64,000 nt of DNA from Bin80 sp965261255 (GTDB lineage: Bacteria; Bacteroidota; Rhodothermia; Rhodothermales; Bin80): contig CBDHCQ010000004.1 in assembly GCA_965261255.1 (NCBI GenBank), positions 2,790,001-2,854,000 on the forward strand, written 5' to 3'. How positions within the stretch are numbered: position 1 is the stretch's first letter; each line of letters begins with the position of its first letter. This document shows, piece after piece, positions 35,801 through 43,903 of the stretch. The notes under the pieces are model-generated. The model worked only from the letters and a program-made list of their open reading frames with translations, was not told the DNA's origin and searched no databases. The translations under genes and the position numbers were made by a program.

Positions 35801-37799
35801 AATAATTGACAAATCCCAGATAGGGTCGAGCGCATTTGAGCTCACAAGCCTGCGACATCGCAAATTTGGACCGGTATTCAGACAGGCACTCGGAGGCAGT
35901 GTACCTGGTGGGCCTTCTGTACGCACGGAATCTTACAGCTCTCAATTAAACGCAACCTTTCGCCCACGGCTTCAGCGTTACAGTGCTTTATCCTGGGTGC
36001 AGGTGCAGGATATGACCTACGCAACAAACTTTAGCTGGTCGAATGGATCGGTGGGCAATAACACCGGGGCTCGAATCAGCGCCAACATTACTCTCCGGGC
36101 AGGCCTTAGCCTGCGCCCGCAGGACTTGTTTGAAAAGTTTGGCTTCTATAAGCGACTCCAAGATTCGCAGCGCGCTGCTGAGGCTGCTGCGCAGTCTCGG
36201 CGCCAACAAAAGGAGGCTGAACGACGTGAGCGCCGTGAGCAGAGACGTAAAGAAGCAGAACGTCGAAGAGCCGAGAGAGCAGACACTACCACCACACAAG
36301 AGGTGCCGGAAGTCGACGTAGCTGATCCCGATGACACACCGTCCATTGATATACCGGCATTTGATGAGCTCCAAGCCGCGCCAGAAGACTCTACACGCAG
36401 AAGGAGATTCCGATTTCCACCAGGCCTTACCCCCAAAGCACTAACGCGCCGGCTGCTGCTTGCTATCACAGGCATCCGGGATTTATCGGTGAGCTATAAT
36501 GGTGCGCGTCAGTCTTCGGCCAATAACATAGGCCGTCTGGACGAATCTGGAACCGTACAGGTTAACTACAGACTGCGTGATGCGGTGTTCAACGGCGAGG
36601 GCCCCTCACTTAGGTATCGACTGGGACTTGATCGCACTATCGCGCCCGATGAAGGTCGCATCCTCAATGAACGTCTGCAAGTGACCGATGCACTCAACGA
36701 CGTGAATCGGTGGTCTGCCCAGACTTCTCTCAACCTGTCATCCAGCCTGCGAATCTCATTGAACTGGAGAATGGAAAACGGTAACCGAGAGAATCTTACC
36801 TACCGAATTCTAGACGACGGGCAACCCGGAGCAGATACAACGCGCAACGGCAACATTTCTATGTCTGCCTGGGCGCTTGGGGCTTCCTACAGCGATCTGT
36901 TTGCGGCACAACTAGATCAGTTCCGGGCAGACTGTGGGGAGCCCTGTATATCAGGCGGTCTACTGCCCGACACACTTTTCTCATCTGCCCTGACGAATCG
37001 ATTGGTGTACGAAGATTTTCAGTCAAGTTATCTTACGCTTGGAGCTGGCGGAACCATGCCCCTCCCTGTGCCTAGTTGGAATATCACATATACGGGAATC
37101 TCCAAGTGGCCAATTATTCGACGGCTCGCGCAGTCGGCCACGTTGCGTCATAGTTATTCTGCGGATTTCTCGTCAGACTTCAGATCCAATCTCCGTGGTG
37201 GCCAATTGGATGCTTTTCGCCTGGGAACGGGGCCTGTTGTCGCCTTTACTGTTCCCTCGGAGGAAATTGATGCAGCACGACTCAACGAACGATTCCAGCC
37301 GTTAATTGCAATAGATCTTTCATTCAAGGGCAGTATTCAGACGAGCGTGGCATGGAATAAGTCAAATTCATACTCCTTGAGTACGACCAACAACGTGGTC
37401 AACGAAAATCGAAACAACGAGATCGCAATTACTGCATCGTGGGCTAAAACAGGGTTGCGGCTCCCATTCCTGCGCCGTACACTCAACAATCGAATCAACA
37501 TGTCAATCACAATTTCCAGGTCCGCTAACGATGACCGCAGCTTTTACATCCGCCGGGCACTGGAATTTGCAGCAATTGATCCAGAATTTGATATGGCACG
37601 CGCATTGGAAGAGCCTTTTGTGGATGTACTGACCAGTACGTCCAGGATACAGGCACAGCCCAAGATTGGCTATCAATTCAGCAATGTCGTTTCGGCCGAT
37701 CTGTTTGTTGAGTACGAGGATTTTATCGGGGACAGTCGACGACTTCCCTACACCAAGATTAACGGCGGATTCAACCTCCGCGTGAACTTCTCACACTAA
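29874..37799 (+). CDS. sprA: Type IX secretion outer-membrane translocon SprA (SOV)
   Basis: The 2641-residue product is the largest in the window and, in length and sequence style, matches SprA, the roughly 36-stranded beta-barrel of the Bacteroidota type IX secretion system. An N-terminal signal segment (AGAVLIWMLLAHAVAQ) is followed by repeated SprA_N-type modules and a long barrel with many Tyr/Asn-rich strands. The last strand is NGGFNLRVNFSH, ending in an aromatic-His tail. Around residues 2092-2180 there is a charged insert (KEAERRERREQRRKEAERRR) then an acidic stretch, probably a periplasmic or exposed loop. AGGA at 29865 gives a plausible ribosome-binding site. No other T9SS gene lies in the window. 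lipB starts one base after the stop. Confidence 0.93.
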   Translation: MQTNGRRFFAARQLVVYTAGAVLIWMLLAHAVAQEDWRRDTLPDIAPADTDSVTLYQIDSLRSMLFRLGRDSVRTMALNLGLDSLFMARIDSLAPPDTNERAKRYLSSLTRSGRSATVFRWPRRSLGPGLFPGWRHEIVLDSVAGSFYTITEQVAGKDVRDAIRLTREQYRDQKLSAALDRNWRNLVEQQRTLEQRQRRGLGLSISVPGGRQSGFTTIFGKNEVDLRVNGSADIRPAFVYDKNAQQVLAGRGSQLSPEFNMDLRLGVTGTIGDKMQVNVDWDTNRDFDFQNQLKLVYTGYEDEIIQSIEAGNVFLQTPATLIRGGQSLFGIKSEFQLGAFRLTTVASQQEGQSNSLSLDGGAETSEFSRKPTDYNQRKHYFLSYYFRNRWNDALSDPPNIILDAVFSHITDLEVWKLTPVSPEEQNVRQVIAVVDLGEPARIITEGHHYTDELHPNSNLDQYDPMELQNELRLGSAVPQDYLESAAMEQPLTTVDYQVGQFKKLEIGRDYDLDEGLGYITLSQTIQESEALAVSFRYLAGGTEIQVGDFSSQTGGGDNSQVGERLVLKLLKPVNLQQPANLGEVDELNPAAWHLEMRNIYTLERGLLPTEFLLDISLEPPGQAATQTIQGVTGQQTLIQVLGLDRLNEDGAKKPDNLFDFLPNYTVIPGDGLLIFPYLEPFGARMEALIDASGLNDEDKTLAKELYVFGELYTQKQLNAVRNTAKNIFTIEGSYKGGIPSFYDLRAYSGLVEGSVRVSSGGNTLVEGADYIVDYLGGTVTIINPVHLTAGRDIDIDYEENSFFNLQQKTLLGARLEYAPREEFTAGGTIMRLSQKSITDKFRIGEEPVSNVIWGTDTRLQLEPRWLTRAVDWLPLIQTKEESSITLVGEFAQLRPGHVLTNAFKDQRRDLRKNGLDFFSDETQGVSYVDDFEGFENLISLMRQGAWLLSSAPIIGTHSELGGVDTPLHNDGRSIMGWYTLNASSLEQFTGDLEPAVQLVTPQQVFPNRETLQSQRILTTFDLYFTPHGRGPYNYNRDLGRFLDNPREAWGGITQRLTEGNTDFTSKNIEFVEFVMRPFPKEGESDPNARLIVDIGRISEDVIPDNKLNTEDGLSLSEVGSVGNLARLSTGQQNQKINPIEESERITEDVGLDGLPSFPNNKFELEGGAGTEQVVFADFLASLDNTVSVKYPEILARERAKALLDPSADDYYYFLNESFFSNNQFFPGGATIQERFTRFFAGHELNTFDAQNKLGPDGDNSGNSRLPDTEDINLNSASDTDNSYFQYEVPLNLTILDELARPENTNDYVINEIESPGGGGTGWYLVRIPVKNFTRRVGSIQDFTLMESIRLWTTGHTSPITIRFAALELVGSQWRANDLVNATDIDGEPIPPEDPLTGARISIESINNEENPNYEIPKGAVRNRIRDQHSGSIVDAREQAMIIRASNLRANRHLAVYRTYTSPQDLLKYRNLRMFLHLDGTIDGRPLEAEDREAVRFFMRLGANEDSDYYEYEQPLTPSPLYNLPDGSSERADYLWRTNQPNPDPDGQAFIDLNSVNIVLSSLNQMKFLRDSYEDESGVGFNPTEVFWSDEHANFQSNLAEFAPPGTRIGIRGTPSLNRVNTIVIGIRNTSGEEQALIDANLWVNELRVSGYDQEVGYATYGTADIKLADLARMKLSMRIQSDGFGGLSSTLADRDQLNIQNWTVNSQLNMDKFIPEQYGWSLPVSVEVKEDSSTPRFDPNRGDIRVSSLQAAIAADSTLTSDEISARQDQIRKEAQTFSRGSSYTARINKSGSRSRLLRNTVDGLAFSYSRSDTEGRTPTQTFRNSWRWNTSLSYRLQVRTPRVLRLFSWLEEIPVLGLLSSIGLNYLPNSFDYSLTANRAFTSSKQRPDPVRRRGSELPLDIQFPVRPQHQFTHSRNFGFQYNPFGFLNLNLSSNTNQSLNAIGVDTLYSVILVDSTGAESRLDDTSLASLLDEGIIDKSQIGSSAFELTSLRHRKFGPVFRQALGGSVPGGPSVRTESYSSQLNATFRPRLQRYSALSWVQVQDMTYATNFSWSNGSVGNNTGARISANITLRAGLSLRPQDLFEKFGFYKRLQDSQRAAEAAAQSRRQQKEAERRERREQRRKEAERRRAERADTTTTQEVPEVDVADPDDTPSIDIPAFDELQAAPEDSTRRRRFRFPPGLTPKALTRRLLLAITGIRDLSVSYNGARQSSANNIGRLDESGTVQVNYRLRDAVFNGEGPSLRYRLGLDRTIAPDEGRILNERLQVTDALNDVNRWSAQTSLNLSSSLRISLNWRMENGNRENLTYRILDDGQPGADTTRNGNISMSAWALGASYSDLFAAQLDQFRADCGEPCISGGLLPDTLFSSALTNRLVYEDFQSSYLTLGAGGTMPLPVPSWNITYTGISKWPIIRRLAQSATLRHSYSADFSSDFRSNLRGGQLDAFRLGTGPVVAFTVPSEEIDAARLNERFQPLIAIDLSFKGSIQTSVAWNKSNSYSLSTTNNVVNENRNNEIAITASWAKTGLRLPFLRRTLNNRINMSITISRSANDDRSFYIRRALEFAAIDPEFDMARALEEPFVDVLTSTSRIQAQPKIGYQFSNVVSADLFVEYEDFIGDSRRLPYTKINGGFNLRVNFSH

Positions 37800-37800
37800 A

Positions 37801-38556
37801 GTGTCCAGACCAGAAACGGCAGTAATTTATCACCTGGATCGTGTGGCGTACCGGCCTGCCTGGGTACTCCAGGAAGCGATCAAAGATCGCCTTATTCAAG
37901 CCAAAATAGACGGAGCGTATCTACCCCACGTCATGCTTTTACTTGAGCACCCTCCGGTCTTCACCATGGGCAAAAGTGGCGACGACCAAAATCTTCTTGC
38001 TCCGGGAAATGCGGATGTTGTCTACATTGATCGCGGAGGCGATGTAACCTACCACGGTCCAGGCCAACTCGTAGCGTACCTCCTGTTGGACCTGGACCGA
38101 TTATACAGGGACCTGCACCGATTCATGCGAGACCTGGAGGAGATCGTCCTGCGCACGCTTAACGAGTTTGGCCTGACAGGATTCCGCGTGCCCAAGCGCA
38201 CGGGAGTATGGGTCGGAGAGGAAGGATTTGAGCGAAAGATCTGTGCCTTTGGTATCCATGTCAGCCGCTGGGTAACCACACATGGACTTGCCTTGAATAT
38301 TGACCCGGACTTGCGATACTTCAGCAGAATCACTCCCTGCGGTATCGCCGACCGAGGGATTACCTCAATGGTTAAGGAATTGGGGAAATCATGCGACCCC
38401 ACCACCGTTGCCCGCTCAATATCGACCCATTTTGATGCAGTGTTCGGGGTACAGTCCCAAGAGCTTAGCGGAGATGAAGCGTACAGACACTTGGAGAATC
38501 TGCTGGATCAAAAAGACATTATCCAGCACCTAATGCCCGAACCAATAATGGGCTGA
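37801..38556 (+). CDS. lipB: Octanoyltransferase LipB
   Basis: Transfers octanoyl from acyl carrier protein to lipoyl domains, the first step of lipoate synthesis. 251 residues starting with GTG at 37801, one base after the sprA stop. Family signature RGGDVTYHGPGQLVAYLLL (from Arg78), catalytic Lys146 in ERKICAFGI, and the acyl-accepting Cys180 in ITPCGIADRGITSM are all present. lipA is not in the window. The tight link to sprA looks like chance operon packing, not functional. Confidence 0.96.
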   Translation: MSRPETAVIYHLDRVAYRPAWVLQEAIKDRLIQAKIDGAYLPHVMLLLEHPPVFTMGKSGDDQNLLAPGNADVVYIDRGGDVTYHGPGQLVAYLLLDLDRLYRDLHRFMRDLEEIVLRTLNEFGLTGFRVPKRTGVWVGEEGFERKICAFGIHVSRWVTTHGLALNIDPDLRYFSRITPCGIADRGITSMVKELGKSCDPTTVARSISTHFDAVFGVQSQELSGDEAYRHLENLLDQKDIIQHLMPEPIMG

Positions 38557-38562
38557 GAAAAA

Positions 38563-38916
38563 ATGGAAGATTCTTTTATGGAAGCGTTTGCGAATGAATT
38601 ACTTCACGAGTGGCTCCAGAATGTTTCTGAAGAGGACCTCTCGAATGCAGAAGTCCTGCTGTACGATCCCAATAGCATGAAAGAAAAATATTCGGCCAGC
38701 TATTCCTTCGGAGACCATGCCTATGGTCTCTATCGAACGTGTGAGTGGGAGGAGATAATTGAGGCCTCCGAACTTACTTATTCCAGCGTAATTGAGGAAA
38801 TTGAAAGCTCGAAAGATGTGTCTGATATTTGCAATTCAATTATCAGATTAGCCAAAGAAGAACGACTCCTGCCACTATTCACCAAATGTGAAGTCAGTGA
38901 GGATATCGATCAATAG
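38563..38916 (+). CDS. Small acidic protein of unknown function
   Basis: 117 residues, strongly acidic, with no signal peptide or transmembrane helix. It begins MEDSFMEAFANELLHEWLQ, and a later segment reads ASYSFGDHAYGLYRTCEWEE. I do not recognise a family. It follows lipB by six bases on the same strand, so it is likely co-transcribed. The coherent composition and coupling support a real gene over a chance ORF. Confidence 0.6.
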   Translation: MEDSFMEAFANELLHEWLQNVSEEDLSNAEVLLYDPNSMKEKYSASYSFGDHAYGLYRTCEWEEIIEASELTYSSVIEEIESSKDVSDICNSIIRLAKEERLLPLFTKCEVSEDIDQ

Positions 38917-38927
38917 GAATCTCAATA

Positions 38928-39434
38928 TTAGCCTGACTCAGTGTACTGCACCACAAACGGTATAACTGAATCATTGAGTTTTAGCGTGTAGTGTCCCTGC
39001 ACAAAACCGTCATCCAACATTAAGTATAGCCTATAAGGTCTGCGTACACTTGCACACACTCGCGACTGTGGTCTGCGCATTTGCAAGGTTGCTGTTACCA
39101 TATTTCCCGTTCTTTCCTGGTCAAAGGCATGTAATTCCATGCATGCATCCGGTAGGCTGCCCTTCACTAAAATCTCCACATGTACCGTATCGGTTTGCAA
39201 TTGCATAAGGTCCGGACGTACGATGACATGATCGAAGGTCGCCGGGAAGTAGGCAAATTCCAGCTCTTCTTCGGGTACGCTGATCGTCACAGCATTATAT
39301 CCATCGGGAGCCTGGCCCTCATAGCGATGGCCGAAGTTCGTATCTGGATCTGGCGGGTCTGTGGCGACGGGGCCACTGCATGCCGCAATAAACCCTAGGG
39401 AGACAACTACAAATAATGTGAGGCTTGCCCTCAT
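38928..39434 (-). CDS. Putative lipoprotein of unknown function
   Basis: 168 residues. A lipoprotein signal ends LGFIAAC (Cys19), followed by a Pro/Asp-rich linker (TDPPDPDTNFG) and a beta-rich domain with several Cys (for example DACMEL and RVCASVRRPYRLYL). No recognised family. The start overlaps the end of rsfS by four bases, so it is the last gene of a leftward chain. It may be periplasmic or outer-membrane attached. Confidence 0.65.
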   Translation of the reverse strand: MRASLTLFVVVSLGFIAACSGPVATDPPDPDTNFGHRYEGQAPDGYNAVTISVPEEELEFAYFPATFDHVIVRPDLMQLQTDTVHVEILVKGSLPDACMELHAFDQERTGNMVTATLQMRRPQSRVCASVRRPYRLYLMLDDGFVQGHYTLKLNDSVIPFVVQYTESG

Positions 39435-39868
39435 GGATCGAGGATACCAACGGGATGGTCACCAACTATCTCGGTTGGGGCATCACTCCAGAGCCGCTCA
39501 AGGTCATAAAACGCGCGCCTTTCAGGCGTGAATATGTGCACTACGAGATCTACGTAATCAAGCAATACCCACTGGCGATGTTCTGCCCCTTCGACGTGCC
39601 AGGGAAGCTCATTACACTCGTGTTTCAGCCGGGTCTGGACGGATTCTGTGATGGCCTTGACTTGAAGGTCGGATGTAGCTGAGCACAAGACAAAATAGTC
39701 CGCAAGACCACTGGTCGCCCGCATATCCATTGTGACCACGTCATGAGCTTTTTTTTCCTGTATTGCTACTATTGCTTCTCGTGCAAGAACCTTCGCAGGT
39801 ACTGAACCTGTTCGTTGCTTGTCAAGTTCTGATGGAGGAATGAGCGATGATGGCTCAGTTACTGTCAT
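39431..39868 (-). CDS. rsfS: Ribosome silencing factor RsfS
   Basis: 145 residues. RsfS binds ribosomal protein L14 and blocks subunit joining when nutrients fall. Core motifs: ADYFVLCSATSDLQVKAI, WHVEGAEHRQWVLLDYVD and VVHIFTPERRAFYDLERLW, the last being the family's most conserved stretch. An N-terminal extension of about 25 residues precedes the domain. It overlaps the upstream LytR_C gene by 14 bases and the downstream lipoprotein gene by 4. Confidence 0.95.
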   Translation of the reverse strand: MTVTEPSSLIPPSELDKQRTGSVPAKVLAREAIVAIQEKKAHDVVTMDMRATSGLADYFVLCSATSDLQVKAITESVQTRLKHECNELPWHVEGAEHRQWVLLDYVDLVVHIFTPERRAFYDLERLWSDAPTEIVGDHPVGILDP

Positions 39869-40367
39869 GCAAATCTGGAATATCAGAGGAAATTGAAGTT
39901 TCGCTGAATGGAGGAATCATTCCATAATCTTTGCCAATGATTATGGAAACATCAAGATGGAACTCATCGCGCACATCCTTGCTAATACGATCATGCGGCA
40001 ACCCAAGTGATGCAGCCACCTGCTGTGCGATTGCCAAATTATCAATCCGATCGACAATGATCGTCTCCTCAACATCAAATGATCTGTGATTGCCCACACC
40101 TACAACATCGTACCCTTTAGACCTCAAGTATGCGCGCATTCGTTCCGCAACACCGTTAACGCCTACGCCATTACGGACTTCTACCTGATACATATCGGCA
40201 GTGCCCGGGTAATCAGAGGTTTCGCCGGAAGAGGCTACCTGAACGGGGAAAAGGACTGCCTCCCTCAGGAACGGGACGTTCGTAAATGTGGACACGATTC
40301 CAATAACAATTACCAATCCAACAAGGGCGGCAATTATATCAATACAAAAAGCTTTTAGGCGACTCAT
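39855..40367 (-). CDS. LytR C-terminal domain membrane protein
   Basis: About 170 residues from the ATG at 40367 (GTG at 40382 possible). One N-terminal transmembrane helix (IIAALVGLVIVIGIVSTF) anchors a periplasmic LytR_C domain. That domain holds VEVRNGVGVNGVAERM, the helix RAYLRSKGYDVVGV and IIVDRIDNLAIAQQVAASLG. The LytR_C domain appears alone or attached to cell-wall ligases. Genes of this kind often sit before rsfS in Bacteroidota. The stop lies inside rsfS, suggesting coupled translation. Confidence 0.82.
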   Translation of the reverse strand: MSRLKAFCIDIIAALVGLVIVIGIVSTFTNVPFLREAVLFPVQVASSGETSDYPGTADMYQVEVRNGVGVNGVAERMRAYLRSKGYDVVGVGNHRSFDVEETIIVDRIDNLAIAQQVAASLGLPHDRISKDVRDEFHLDVSIIIGKDYGMIPPFSETSISSDIPDLHDSN

Positions 40368-40388
40368 CCGCACCCAGCTCACGAGACA

Positions 40389-40907
40389 CTAAAACCAGGG
40401 ATTCCTTCGAAACAGTCCAGTATGCCGGCGACCATATCCATACGGTCCATAGCCCATCATGTTTTGGTATGCGTACGGATCCTGTCTGAATTGAAAGTGA
40501 ACCTGAACTTTTTCGGATGGCTTCCAGCCAATTTCGGCATTACGCAGAAAAACCTGGGGGCGTTGTCGCCCGAAGCCATATTCCTGGGCCATTTGGTTCT
40601 GTGGGGAGTATGCAACGGCAACATCCATCCGTGCGGCTAGTTTGGGGCTAAATTGCCATGCCATCGTATTTGTGTACATGCCCATTGAGTATCCATCGCC
40701 ACCAAAGGACCCGGCCGTCATTTCAAAGCTGTGTCTCATTTGAAAAACACTCGGGTTGAATATCTTGCTCAGGAATGCACCAGCTCGGTTGGACACGTCA
40801 TACACACGGGTCTGAGGGAATGCCTCTGGAACAGCTTCCCTGAACTGGGACTGAGCAGGTGATGCCAAAAAGGCCAGAGCTGCGATGAATAACAAGTTTC
40901 TGCACAT
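40389..40907 (-). CDS. Secreted beta-rich protein of unknown function
   Basis: 172 residues with a signal peptide (LLFIAALAFLASPAQSQ). The mature part has alternating aromatic strands such as RHSFEMTAGSFGG, SMGMYTNTMAWQFS and QVHFQFRQDPYAY, which look like outer-membrane or periplasmic beta-sheet. It ends in a Gly/Tyr-rich tail (MMGYGPYGYGRRHTG). Similar 'H.F.MS..S.GG.S.GMYTNTM' proteins are conserved hypotheticals in Bacteroidota. It heads the leftward chain leading to LytR_C, rsfS and a lipoprotein. Confidence 0.7.
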   Translation of the reverse strand: MCRNLLFIAALAFLASPAQSQFREAVPEAFPQTRVYDVSNRAGAFLSKIFNPSVFQMRHSFEMTAGSFGGDGYSMGMYTNTMAWQFSPKLAARMDVAVAYSPQNQMAQEYGFGRQRPQVFLRNAEIGWKPSEKVQVHFQFRQDPYAYQNMMGYGPYGYGRRHTGLFRRNPWF

Positions 40908-41027
40908 TACACAGTCTATCTTCGGTTAAAAGAGTTTAAGGCGTGTCCTGTAATCAATACCTTGGGATCACAGTTTTGTTGCACGGCTTGCATGCTTAAT
41001 TTATTAACTGTACCTGAATAATACACT

Positions 41028-41342
41028 ATGAAACCTGTACCATCTCAGGCTGTCTCCAAAGAAGATTTGGCCCCGCTTCGGGCACAGATTGATAAGCTTG
41101 ACCAAGTATTGGTGAAAATTTTTAACGAACGCTCTCATGTGGCGAACAAGATCGGACACGTCAAACAGCAACTCGGCCTCGCTGTTTATGATCCCGCAAG
41201 AGAAAAAGAAGTCCTGGAAAATGTCATTCAGGCCAACCCCGGACCACTCCCGTCGGACGCTATTCAACGTCTCTTTGAGCGTGTAATTGATGAGACACGT
41301 TCACTGGAACGTCAAAAATATCAGCGGAGAACAAAACGGTAG
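41028..41342 (+). CDS. AroQ-type chorismate mutase
   Basis: 104-residue all-helical chorismate mutase domain. Motif APLRAQIDKLDQVLVKIFNERSHVA holds the substrate-binding Arg of helix 1. HVKQQLGLAVYDPAREKEVLE has the Lys/Asp-Arg-Glu triplet of helices 1-2, and LFERVIDETRSLE is helix 3. It converts chorismate to prephenate for Phe/Tyr synthesis. It is followed two bases later by mltG. No other aromatic amino-acid genes are nearby. The annotation is to fold; specificity over isochorismate lyases is inferred. Confidence 0.85.
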   Translation: MKPVPSQAVSKEDLAPLRAQIDKLDQVLVKIFNERSHVANKIGHVKQQLGLAVYDPAREKEVLENVIQANPGPLPSDAIQRLFERVIDETRSLERQKYQRRTKR

Positions 41343-41344
41343 CT

Positions 41345-42382
41345 ATGCTTAGGACCCGGATTTTCGTGTTTAGTTTTGTGGTTATCCTCGGACTAGGCGC
41401 AGGAGGGAGTTGGATTCTCTGGGCTCCGAATACTCCATCCTTTGACGGAGATCGACCGTTGCATATTCCAAGGGGAAGCATCTTGGTCAATGTCGTCGAC
41501 TCGCTTGAAAGCCGGGAACTAGTCACGTACTCCTGGACCTTCCGTCTGCTCGCCAATGCAACTGGCTGGAAGGATCAAATTAAGGCTGGACACTATGTTT
41601 TTTCTTCGGGAGAATCGAACCTCAGTCTATTGCAAACCTTGCGGAAGGGACTGCAAACCCCTGTGTCTTTGAGGATCCCCGCCGGATCTAGACGCGACAG
41701 GATTGCACGTTCGGCAGCTGCCAACATGGCGTTTGACGCTGAAGATTTTATGGCGGCTCTCGCTGATACTGCGCTGGCAACCTCACTTGGCACAGACACG
41801 CTGCACTTATTCAGTTACATGTTACCCGATACGTACAACTTCTACTGGTTGACCGAAGCGACCGAGGTTGTTCGACGTATTAAAAGGGAGTTTGATGAGT
41901 TTTATGAAAAAGAGGCGACAAGTGAGGCGAGCACACCTGAATTGTCGCGTGATGAAGTGGTAAGTCTGGCTGCGATTGTCGAATGGGAAACGGACGTAAA
42001 CGAGGAAAAATCCCGTGTGGCAGGTGTGTACTTGAATCGGCTGCGAAGGCACTGGCCCCTGCAGGCCGATCCAACAGTGCAATATGCACTGATTGAACTC
42101 GAGGGCGGCAGACGTCGTCTGTTTTATCGTGATTACAAAATTGATCACCCTTACAACACATACTTGTACCAGGGGCTGCCGCCAGGTCCTATCACCAATC
42201 CTTCGCGATCATCCCTGATAAAAACTGCGCAGGCGGAAGAACACGATTACATGTTTTTTGTGGCTAGCCCAGATGGCGGACATTCGTTTAACGTGGACTT
42301 ACGCAGCCATAACCGTGATGCCAATATATTACGCCGCTATCTGGCACAGCGCCGACGTGAGAGCGCTAACGCAGAGGACTAA
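41345..42382 (+). CDS. mltG: Endolytic murein transglycosylase MltG
   Basis: 345 residues. An N-terminal transmembrane helix (VFSFVVILGLGAGGSW) leads to a LysM-like segment and the YceG catalytic domain. The catalytic glutamate is Glu213 in LAAIVEWETDVNEE, followed by SRVAGVYLNRLR, ADPTVQYAL and PYNTYLYQGLPPGPITNPS. All family motifs are present. MltG cleaves nascent glycan strands in the periplasm at the inner membrane and sets glycan length. It is coupled to the chorismate mutase gene. Confidence 0.95.
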   Translation: MLRTRIFVFSFVVILGLGAGGSWILWAPNTPSFDGDRPLHIPRGSILVNVVDSLESRELVTYSWTFRLLANATGWKDQIKAGHYVFSSGESNLSLLQTLRKGLQTPVSLRIPAGSRRDRIARSAAANMAFDAEDFMAALADTALATSLGTDTLHLFSYMLPDTYNFYWLTEATEVVRRIKREFDEFYEKEATSEASTPELSRDEVVSLAAIVEWETDVNEEKSRVAGVYLNRLRRHWPLQADPTVQYALIELEGGRRRLFYRDYKIDHPYNTYLYQGLPPGPITNPSRSSLIKTAQAEEHDYMFFVASPDGGHSFNVDLRSHNRDANILRRYLAQRRRESANAED

Positions 42383-42613
42383 TCCGACCGTTCACTTTTA
42401 GGAAGAATCGTAAAGGCGGGTATGTCGCATGGGAGGAAGTCCTAACTCTATCATATGCAAGGCATTACCGGACTTAATTTACCACCAACCTGATAGTGCA
42501 GTCGCTGTCTTGCAAGTTCCGAGGCGAACTTAAAATCGGATGTGCAGGAACTGAGACGGTTCCGATCCGTCCATCGAAATTCGCATTCCGATTATACAAT
42601 ACGTTGGCCAAGA

Positions 42614-43372
42614 CTAATGGACATAGCTGCCAGCATTAACGTCAATTGATGTGCCCGTCGCGTGATCTGCTAAACCACTCGCCAAAAGCACGACGATTGG
42701 AGCAATATCCTTCGATTCAGTCAAGTTATTAAGAGCAAGATCTTGCACGACAAAGGCCTCTCCGTACGAATCAATCGCATCTTGCGCCATGTCTGTACGA
42801 ACAAAACCAGGGGCTACTACAAAGGCTGTAATCCCATCCTTGCCGTACGCACGGGCAATACTGCGCGTCAGCGAAACAACCGCCCCTTTTGAAGCCGCAT
42901 AGGTCATGTATTCTGCGGTATCTCCACGAAAAGCAGCCCGAGATGCGATATTGATAATGCGACCCTGTCCCCGGGTCTGGTAATGCTGGATTACAAGGCG
43001 ACATAGAAGCTCTGGTGCACGTGCATTAACTGCCATGGTTTGCTCCCAAGCCTGAAGCCAGGCGCTCGTCCGTGCCGCTGCATCAACAAGCCGCGCGATT
43101 CCCGCATTGTTGACCAGAACATCAATGCAGCCATATCGGGATATCACATTCGCCACGAGCATCTCGCAGGCTCGCACAGATGACAAGTCCGCCTGAAACA
43201 CACACGCACGTTGACCCAGTTCGAGCGCAACAGCTTCAGCCTGCGTGATGTTTTCATTGCAGTGCACCGCAACGGCTGCCCCCGCTTCGGAAAGCCCTGT
43301 GGCAATTGCCTTACCTATACCACGGCTCGCCCCCGTAACCAGTGCGACTTTATCTGTGAGATCAATTTTCAT
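42614..43372 (-). CDS. SDR oxidoreductase (3-oxoacyl-ACP reductase-like)
   Basis: 252-residue classical SDR. TGASRGIGKAIA cofactor loop, DVLVNNAGIAR, catalytic Ser in INIASRAAF and Tyr/Lys in YMTYAASKGAV, then PGFVRTDM. The C-terminal DHATGTSIDVNAGSYV fits FabG-like enzymes. A fatty-acid role is not supported by neighbours (no fabD/fabF/acpP). It is monocistronic, divergent from nothing close, and followed by about 230 unannotated bases. Confidence 0.85.
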   Translation of the reverse strand: MKIDLTDKVALVTGASRGIGKAIATGLSEAGAAVAVHCNENITQAEAVALELGQRACVFQADLSSVRACEMLVANVISRYGCIDVLVNNAGIARLVDAAARTSAWLQAWEQTMAVNARAPELLCRLVIQHYQTRGQGRIINIASRAAFRGDTAEYMTYAASKGAVVSLTRSIARAYGKDGITAFVVAPGFVRTDMAQDAIDSYGEAFVVQDLALNNLTESKDIAPIVVLLASGLADHATGTSIDVNAGSYVH

Positions 43373-43903
43373 ATGACTGACAAGAACAATTTAAGGTCAA
43401 CCCGCACGACATGATGATCCAACAACGTACGTTTGCAGATCAATCTAATGGTCATACCGCTCCAGTGAAAACACGGAAATTATATCCAACCAAGAGCCAT
43501 CTCTGAGCTATCCTGGAGTTTAACGGCTGAAGGAATTGTCGCCCAAGCAAGCTGGCTGGACACTCAAAGCAAATACGATGACTGAAGAGACACTTTACGT
43601 CATTCCGTATATCTGCGTCAAGTCGGGCCAAAGTGCTGCACAGATGCGATCAACCAATAACATCTGCACCACCGATCACCCGGTATCGTTGGATGCAAAA
43701 AATACATCAAAGTAAGCAGCTATACCGCAAGTGTTGGAGTTTTGCCACAATAATTGAAGTGGAAAAGCTGCGCGTTCACGTAATGTCGTGAATGCAAATA
43801 CTGCTACGACAGGTAGGCATCATGCCTCCTTACCACTTACAGAAGAACGACTAGATCAGGCACGACGCTGCAGTATGAATATGTATGCCCGACACATAAA
43901 GAC
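43373..43903. other. Non-coding gap with no identified content
   Basis: About 530 bases between the start of the SDR gene and the end of the DUF2480 gene. The only sizable plus-strand ORF (43788-44012) extends into the DUF2480 gene antisense and has no family features. No RNA gene, repeat or riboswitch recognised. Confidence 0.5.

Noticed and set aside
42420..42450. GAGGAAGTCC resembling a conserved RNase P RNA element
   Set aside because: The surrounding gap is only about 230 bases and lacks the other conserved RNase P segments; the match is too short.
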